A DNA stretch of 64,000 nt from Hymenobacter sedentarius (GTDB lineage Bacteria > Bacteroidota > Bacteroidia > Cytophagales > Hymenobacteraceae): NCBI RefSeq assembly GCF_001507645.1, contig NZ_CP013909.1, positions 3,844,001-3,908,000 of the forward strand. The letters run 5' to 3'. A model generated the notes under the pieces. The model searched no databases. It was not told where the DNA came from and was given only the letters and a program-made list of their open reading frames with translations. Position numbers and translations under genes: made by a program. Positions 59,213-64,000 of this stretch are shown in pieces. Numbering within the stretch: position 1 is the first letter of the stretch; each line of letters opens with the position of its first letter.

Positions 59213-60313
59213 ATGAAAGAAGAGTTTGCTCATTTTTTGACCCATTTCCCTGGCTTTGTGGCCACCCTGGGCATATTGCTGTTGGGCGTGGTAATGGGGC
59301 TGGTGGCCAGGTTTGTGATATCGACGGTACTCCAGACCTACAACCGGCGCGCCAATTCGGAGCTTATTACATCCATCCAGCGGCACCTGCGCCCGGCCAG
59401 TGGGTGGTTTTTTCCGGCGCTGGCGGTGTCGCTGCTCCTGCCGCTGGTGCAGCTGCCGCCGCAGCCCTTCGAAGTGCTGCGCCGCCTGGTCGAGATGGCC
59501 CTGATTACCACCTTCGCCTGGGGCCTTGTCAAGTTAACGGATGTGGTAGAGGACGAGGTGCTGCGCCGGTATGAGATTAACACCACCGACAACCTGCGCG
59601 TGCGTAAGCTTTTCACCCAGCTCCAGTTTATCAAGAAGCTGGTCATGTCGCTCATCGTATTCGTGGCTGTTGGGCTGGTTTTGATGAGCTTCGAAACGGT
59701 CCGCCGCCTCGGCACCGGGCTGCTCACCTCGGCGGGCATTGCTAGCGTTATTGTGGGCTTTGCGGCGCAGCGCTCCATCAGCAACCTGCTGGCGGGCTTC
59801 CAGATAGCTTTCACCCAGCCCATCCGCATCGACGACGTGCTGGTAGTGGAAGGCGAGTGGGGCCGGGTCGAGGAAATCACCTTCACCTACGTCGTGCTCA
59901 GCATCTGGGACGAACGCCGCCTGGTGCTGCCGCTCAACTATTTCATCGAAAAGCCCTTCCAGAACTGGACCCGCAACAGCAGCCAGATACTCGGCACGGT
60001 GCTGCTGCAAACCGACTACACCGTCCCCGTCGAGGCCGTGCGCACTGAGCTGCAGCGCATTGTAGCAGCCAGTCCCCTCTGGGACAGGCGCGTGTGCGTG
60101 CTCCACGTTACCGACTCCAAGGAACGCACCCTGGAGCTGCGCGCCCTGGTAAGTGCCGCCAACGCGAGCGACGTGTGGGAGCTGCGCTGCGCCGTTCGCG
60201 AGCAACTGGTGGGCTTTCTGCAGCGGGAGTTTCCCGGCTGCCTGCCCCGTATCCGCGCCGTGGTGGAGATTCCCGCGCCGGCTCTTAGTGCGGCTCTGGG
60301 TACGCCGGCTTAG
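59213..60313 (+). CDS. Small-conductance mechanosensitive channel (MscS family)
   Basis: 366 residues. Four or five transmembrane helices (FVATLGILLLGVVMGLVARF, LALVSLLLPLV-like segment, ALITTFAWGLVKL, LVMSLIVFVAVGLVLMSF) precede the pore helix TM3 (LLTSAGIASVIVGFAAQRSI). The MscS beta domain follows with FTQPIRIDDVLVVEGEWGRV, EEITFTYVVLSIWDERRLVL and LPLNYFIEKPFQNWTR, then a C-terminal alpha/beta domain. It opens under membrane tension and protects against osmotic downshock at the inner membrane. It is monocistronic, convergent with the phosphoribosyltransferase. Confidence 0.93.
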   Translation: MKEEFAHFLTHFPGFVATLGILLLGVVMGLVARFVISTVLQTYNRRANSELITSIQRHLRPASGWFFPALAVSLLLPLVQLPPQPFEVLRRLVEMALITTFAWGLVKLTDVVEDEVLRRYEINTTDNLRVRKLFTQLQFIKKLVMSLIVFVAVGLVLMSFETVRRLGTGLLTSAGIASVIVGFAAQRSISNLLAGFQIAFTQPIRIDDVLVVEGEWGRVEEITFTYVVLSIWDERRLVLPLNYFIEKPFQNWTRNSSQILGTVLLQTDYTVPVEAVRTELQRIVAASPLWDRRVCVLHVTDSKERTLELRALVSAANASDVWELRCAVREQLVGFLQREFPGCLPRIRAVVEIPAPALSAALGTPA

Positions 60314-60363
60314 TCTACAGCGAAGCGCTATCTAAGCAGGTTATGCTTAAGCCAGTCAGCACC

Positions 60364-61014
60364 TTACTTGGCAAATGCACCGTCGTGGGCGCCAGCCGCG
60401 CTTTTGCGGAGCAGACGAATAACTTCCTCATCGCTCACCTGGTCGAAAGTGACATAGAACTGCCCCACGGCGGCAAAATCATGGGGCAGCAGCAAGCACA
60501 CGAACTCATCGACCAGCGGGGCCAGCTGCTGCTGGGCGCGTGGCGGGGCCACCGGCACAGCCACAACCAGCTTGGCCGGCTGGCTCCTGCGGATGGCCTC
60601 CACCGTGGCCACCATGGTGTGGCCGGTGGCAATGCCGTCGTCGACCACAATTACTGTTTTGCCCTTGAGGTTGGTGGGCGGGCGCCCGTCCATAAACAGC
60701 CGGAAATTCTCCCGGAGCTTGGCTTGAATGCGGGCCGCCTGTTGCTGAATGTACTCGGCGGGAATCCCGGAGGCGGTGCGCTCGTCCACGGCCACGCTAT
60801 CGAGCGACACCGAGCCGATGGCGTACTCGCTGTTGTTGGGGTGCCCTATTTTTTTGGATAGCACCACTTCGAGCGGAAAGCCCAGCTGCTGGGCAATGAC
60901 GTAGCCAATGGGAACGCCCCCGCGCGGAATAGCCAGCACAATGCCGTCTTCGCCCCGGTACTTTTCGAGGCGTTGGGCCAGGCGAAGGGCGGCATCTTGG
61001 CGGTTCTGAAACAT
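60364..61014 (-). CDS. Phosphoribosyltransferase-family protein
   Basis: 216 residues. The PRPP-binding loop is TVIVVDDGIATGHTM, with the N-terminal part GIVLAIPRGGVPIGYVIAQQ and a flexible-loop region SKKIGHPNNSEYAIGSVSLD. This 'predicted phosphoribosyltransferase' group is often found next to or fused with a dienelactone hydrolase-type protein, exactly as here (12-bp gap to the hydrolase). The substrate is unknown. The two genes form an operon, with the hydrolase first. Confidence 0.88.
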   Translation of the reverse strand: MFQNRQDAALRLAQRLEKYRGEDGIVLAIPRGGVPIGYVIAQQLGFPLEVVLSKKIGHPNNSEYAIGSVSLDSVAVDERTASGIPAEYIQQQAARIQAKLRENFRLFMDGRPPTNLKGKTVIVVDDGIATGHTMVATVEAIRRSQPAKLVVAVPVAPPRAQQQLAPLVDEFVCLLLPHDFAAVGQFYVTFDQVSDEEVIRLLRKSAAGAHDGAFAK

Positions 61015-61026
61015 CGGCGGGGCGGC

Positions 61027-61689
61027 TCAGGTGGCCGTTTGGGGGATGGGCTGCAGGTATTTGCTAAACCAGGCGGCGGCCAGCTCGGCGGCCTGCTTCA
61101 GGGTGCCGGGCTCTTCAAACAGGTGGGTGGCCCCGGGCACCACGGCCAGGTACTTGGTGCCGTGCAGGCCCTCGAGCGCCATACGATTGAGCGCCAACAC
61201 ATCGGTATCGAGCCCGCCCACGATGAGCAACGTGGCCGCCATCACGTGGGCCAGCGCCGGCCCCGCGAGGTCGGGGCGGCCGCCGCGCGAAACCACCGCC
61301 AGCACGCGGTCGGGCCGCCGTGCGGCCGCGCCCAGCGCCGACGCCGCGCCCGTACTGGCCCCAAAATAGCCGAAGGTGAGGTGGGCTAACCGCGGCAGCG
61401 CGTCCAGGAAATCGGTAGCCGCCACGAGCCGGTCGGTCAGCAGCGGAATATCAAACCGATGGGCATAAACGGCGTCTTCCTCCGGTGTCAGCAGGTCGAA
61501 CAGGAAGGTGCCGATGCTGTGCTGGTGCAGCACGTCGGCCACAAAGGTGTTGCGGGTGCTAAGGCGGCTGCTGCCGCTGCCGTGCGAGAACAGCACAAGG
61601 GACCGCGCGCCGCTGGGCACAATGATTTCTCCGGTCAGCCGGGCGCCTTCCACGGGTATTTCCAGTAGCTTATGGCAGTCGTAGAGCAT
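61027..61689 (-). CDS. Alpha/beta hydrolase (dienelactone hydrolase-like)
   Basis: The ATG at 61689 gives 220 residues; an in-frame GTG at 61734 is less likely. The alpha/beta-hydrolase triad is visible: nucleophile Ser in FGYFGASTGAASALGA (GxSxG), Asp in LLIVGGLDTDVLALN and His in VPGATHLFEEPG. The oxyanion region is VLFSHGSGSSRLSTRN. The substrate is unknown. The adjacent phosphoribosyltransferase suggests a shared pathway, because fused versions of these two domains are known in other bacteria. Confidence 0.87.
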   Translation of the reverse strand: MLYDCHKLLEIPVEGARLTGEIIVPSGARSLVLFSHGSGSSRLSTRNTFVADVLHQHSIGTFLFDLLTPEEDAVYAHRFDIPLLTDRLVAATDFLDALPRLAHLTFGYFGASTGAASALGAAARRPDRVLAVVSRGGRPDLAGPALAHVMAATLLIVGGLDTDVLALNRMALEGLHGTKYLAVVPGATHLFEEPGTLKQAAELAAAWFSKYLQPIPQTAT

Positions 61690-62001
61690 GGTTTTAGGCG
61701 CTAATTCATACTCGGCAATAGGGCTTGGTACCACTATTGTCGAGCAAACGGATTTAACTCAATATAATCAAAATTATTAGCAGTTATGTACCCAAAAAAC
61801 CACGGTTGTGGCTTGTTCCTGCGCGGTTAAAGTCAAGCTAAATGGCGCTTAATATTTGTATAAAACTCAGCATTTGAGTAAATTGAAACCAAATGACAGG
61901 CACATAACCAGCCCAACTAACTTGTCTGTCCTGCCGCGACCGGTTTGCGTAAGAAAAGACTGACAAGGGGCCCCGAAAAGGCGCGGCCTCTGCTTTCGGC
62001 T

Positions 62002-62835
62002 ATGGACAACCGCCCCCGCAACACAGCCCCCCGCTGGCAACTCGCCACGTACCGCATTATTTTCGACTCGGACACGCCAGCTGGCCGCGCCTTTAACGTT
62101 GTCCTGCTGGTCGCGATTGGGCTGAGCGTGGCGGCCGTGATGCTGGAAAGCGTGCAAAAAATCAGGGCCGCGTACGGGCCGTACCTGCACGCGGTGGAAT
62201 GGTTTTTCACGGCGCTCTTCATTTTCGAATACCTGGTGCGGCTGGTGGTGGTGCGCCGGCCGCTGGCCTATGCGCTGAGCTGGCTCGGCATCATCGACTT
62301 CATCGCCGCCGTGCCCACGCTGGCCGCATTGGTGCTGACAAACAGCCGCTACCTGCTGGTGATTCGCACGCTGCGGCTGCTGCGGGTATTCCGCATTTTC
62401 AAGTTGGGCCACTTCATGGGCGAGGGGGAATTTATCGTGGACGCGCTGAAGGCCAGCCGTTTCAAGATAACGGTGTTTCTGACCGCGGTATTTTCGCTGG
62501 TCATCGTCATCGGCACGCTCATGTATGTGGTCGAGGGCGGCCACCATGGCTTTACCAGCATTCCGCAGAGCGTTTACTGGGCCATCGGGACGGTAACCAT
62601 GGTGGGCGACAACGACACCGCGCCCGGCACCGTGCTGGGCCAGGCCCTGACCGCGCTACTGATGATTCTGGGCTTTGGCATCATTGCTGTGCCCACGGGC
62701 ATCGTTACGGCCCAAATGACCCAGGGTTCCTCCTCCTCAATGCCTACCTACAAGTTAGCGCGCTGCCCCCGGTGCCAGGCCGAGGGCCACCGCCCGGAAG
62801 CAGCGTTCTGCTGGCGCTGCGGAGAGAAAGTCTAG
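62002..62835 (+). CDS. Voltage-gated-type ion channel with atypical filter and C-terminal zinc ribbon
   Basis: The ATG at 62002 gives 277 residues. A six-helix channel is clear: S1 (AFNVVLLVAIGLSVAAVMLE), S2 (AVEWFFTALFIFEYLVRLVV), S3 (WLGIIDFIAAVPTLAALV), an Arg-rich S4 (YLLVIRTLRLLRVFRIFKLG), S5 (FLTAVFSLVIVIGTLMYVVE) and S6 (ALTALLMILGFGIIAVPTGI). The pore loop reads YWAIGTVTMVGDNDTAP, where K+ channels have TVGYGD, so the filter (201-205) is VGDND. The tail has CPRC and CWRC, a zinc ribbon. It sits in the inner membrane; ion selectivity is uncertain. Confidence 0.85.
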   Translation: MDNRPRNTAPRWQLATYRIIFDSDTPAGRAFNVVLLVAIGLSVAAVMLESVQKIRAAYGPYLHAVEWFFTALFIFEYLVRLVVVRRPLAYALSWLGIIDFIAAVPTLAALVLTNSRYLLVIRTLRLLRVFRIFKLGHFMGEGEFIVDALKASRFKITVFLTAVFSLVIVIGTLMYVVEGGHHGFTSIPQSVYWAIGTVTMVGDNDTAPGTVLGQALTALLMILGFGIIAVPTGIVTAQMTQGSSSSMPTYKLARCPRCQAEGHRPEAAFCWRCGEKV

Positions 62836-62899
62836 CCGCCGGGCGCCCAGCGGCTGCTCTTCAGCAGCTGTTTATTGGGCTAAAAATTGGGCTGATTGG

Positions 62900-63754
62900 T
62901 TATTGATTAAACCGCAAAGCGTCTTTCCGCATCCAGCCGGTGGTGGTCACCTTTTCCCAATTGGTAAACGTCACGTACACGGCAGCTCCGCGGGATTCGC
63001 CCAGGTGCACTTTATCTCCGCGCTGGCAAAATGCTCTGCGGGGCGTGGCCAGGTCGGGCGAGTTGTAGAAATATGCCCGGTCCACCTGCACCACCGCCCG
63101 TTGGCCGCTGGTAGTGTTGCTGCTGGCCCGCTGCACGGGGGCCGTTGCAGGAGTGGGCATGGGCGTGCGGTTCGGCTGCGCTACAGTTGCGGACGGGCGT
63201 GCCGAACTGGTGCGAGCCGCTTTGGCAGGAGCGGTGCTTTCGGCCAGCCGGGTTAGCTCCTGGGCCTTGAGCCACCCGGTGTTCTTGGTGCCGTCGGGGC
63301 CGATAAAACCGGTTTTCACGAAGCCGTTCCATTCGCCCTCCCCGTAGAAGACGTCGCCCCGGCGCAGGTACTTGCCATTGGGCGTGGATTGCTGCGGAGC
63401 ATCAAAAAAATACGCCGTGCCGACCGCCACCCGGTAGCGGCGGCCCTGGCCCGATAGCGGACCTGGAGGCTCGGCAGCGGCATTATCGCTGGCCGTTTGC
63501 GGAGCTGTTGGGCTGGCACCGGCACCGCTAGTAGCCGCAGTTTCCGGTTGGTCGACCCGCATTTCCGAATTGGCGCTTCGGGGTTGGTCATCGGAGCAAG
63601 CCACTAGCGAAGCCAGCTCAAGCAGCACTCCACAAGCCAAGGTCCAGAAGTACGGATGCACAATCTTACCGCTGCTCCCGGCGCCCCTACCCTGCACGGC
63701 CCCGCTGGCGCCAGCGGGCAGCTTATTCGATTCGGCTAGATTGACCTTGTTCAT
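62900..63754 (-). CDS. Protein with two SH3-like domains, exported or membrane-anchored
   Basis: 284 residues. An N-terminal polar stretch is followed by a hydrophobic segment (YFWTLACGVLLELASLVAC, ~36-53), which could be a signal anchor or a lipoprotein signal ending in SLVAC if translation starts later. Two related SH3b-like units follow: ~105-167 (YRVAVGTAYFFDAPQQSTPN, GEWNGFVKTGFIGPDG) and ~222-281 (AVVQVDRAYFYNSPDLATPR, WEKVTTTGWMRKDAL), joined by an Ala/Thr/Pro-rich linker. The internal duplication is clear. Such domains often bind peptidoglycan or proteins; function here is not known. Confidence 0.72.
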   Translation of the reverse strand: MNKVNLAESNKLPAGASGAVQGRGAGSSGKIVHPYFWTLACGVLLELASLVACSDDQPRSANSEMRVDQPETAATSGAGASPTAPQTASDNAAAEPPGPLSGQGRRYRVAVGTAYFFDAPQQSTPNGKYLRRGDVFYGEGEWNGFVKTGFIGPDGTKNTGWLKAQELTRLAESTAPAKAARTSSARPSATVAQPNRTPMPTPATAPVQRASSNTTSGQRAVVQVDRAYFYNSPDLATPRRAFCQRGDKVHLGESRGAAVYVTFTNWEKVTTTGWMRKDALRFNQ

Positions 63755-63911
63755 CGACGTTTTGATTACCAGACGGTGTAGCTCCTACCTTACGACGTGC
63801 CGGGCCCGTAGTTTCGGCTGGTAGCGCCCGCGCCGGTTTCCTACCTGCCCACGGCCGGCAGCCAGCTGCGACGAGCTGCCCACCACTCAAGCTGCTAAGC
63901 AACTAGCGCGG

Positions 63912-64000
63912 CTACCAGCGCCGGGTCACCATCAGGCCGCCATAAGCATATCCATTCACACTCAGGCCCTGGATGGGCACCATGGATACGCCCGTGCCGT
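63912..64000 (-). CDS. C-terminus of a probable outer-membrane beta-barrel protein (5' part outside window)
   Basis: The last 28 residues of a minus-strand gene are visible (SMVPIQGLSVNGYAYGGLMV then TRRW and a stop). The alternating hydrophobic pattern and final Trp are typical of barrel proteins. Too little remains to name a family. Confidence 0.45.
   Translation of the reverse strand, partial: GTGVSMVPIQGLSVNGYAYGGLMVTRRW

Overview
The window looks like a chromosomal segment of a high-GC Bacteroidota, most likely Hymenobacter or a close relative (Cytophagales). The reasons are a SusC/SusD pair, three secreted proteins ending in type IX secretion (T9SS) sorting domains, DUF1573, DUF2027-Smr and Bacteroidota-type AMP nucleosidase genes, a fused alpha/beta 2-oxoacid dehydrogenase E1, and several exact matches to the Bacteroidota -7 promoter element TAnnTTTG close to gene starts. 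No phage, insertion sequence, CRISPR array or rRNA was found. The genus is an inference; no database was available.

Layout. 1-1880: a truncated CBM48-like esterase, a secreted hypothetical and a Thr/Pro-rich secreted peptide, all on the minus strand. 2572-13920: a glycan-use locus with SusC, SusD, a SusE/F-like lipoprotein, a T9SS cargo protein, a BadF-type sugar kinase and a GH13 amylase-like enzyme with a T9SS tail. 14072-18462: DUF2279, DUF2027-Smr and an M1-type metallopeptidase. 18359-19384: an AT-rich antisense ORF, then the RNase P RNA gene and its terminator. 19516-27071: cytochrome c plus a sugar dehydrogenase, a sigma-54 activator-like response regulator, a LuxE-like protein, a lipoprotein and the fused E1. 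27319-32253: a DUF1573 protein, a VOC protein, alanine dehydrogenase and an LTA-synthase-like sulfatase. 32414-41058: a lipoprotein, a decayed sensor kinase and a complete tripartite RND efflux operon. 41328-49206: lipoproteins, an orphan HsdR_N protein, AMP nucleosidase, an amidohydrolase, DinB, an MFS transporter, tRNA-Ser and asparaginase. 49509-64000: malate:quinone oxidoreductase, two SDRs, GNAT, arylamine N-acetyltransferase, nicotinamidase, membrane acyltransferase-like, metallophosphoesterase, MscS, phosphoribosyltransferase plus hydrolase, an ion channel with an odd filter, and an SH3-like protein.

How the genes work together. The Sus-like locus forms one nutrient system: GH13 cuts alpha-glucan outside the cell, SusE/F and SusD bind it, SusC imports it and a sugar kinase may feed the product to metabolism. 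Cytochrome c and the dehydrogenase form a periplasmic oxidation pair. The adaptor, pump and outer-membrane factor form one efflux machine. Most other genes are single housekeeping or envelope genes.

The most unusual signal lies between the genes. The heptamer TTGAGCT/AGCTCAA is heavily over-represented in intergenic DNA. Gaps also carry several families of long palindromic elements, some nested inside each other. One family appears to have entered a variable helix of the RNase P RNA. Other oddities are an ion-channel filter reading VGDND and a sigma-54 activator with a GSFTSA loop and no DNA-binding domain.
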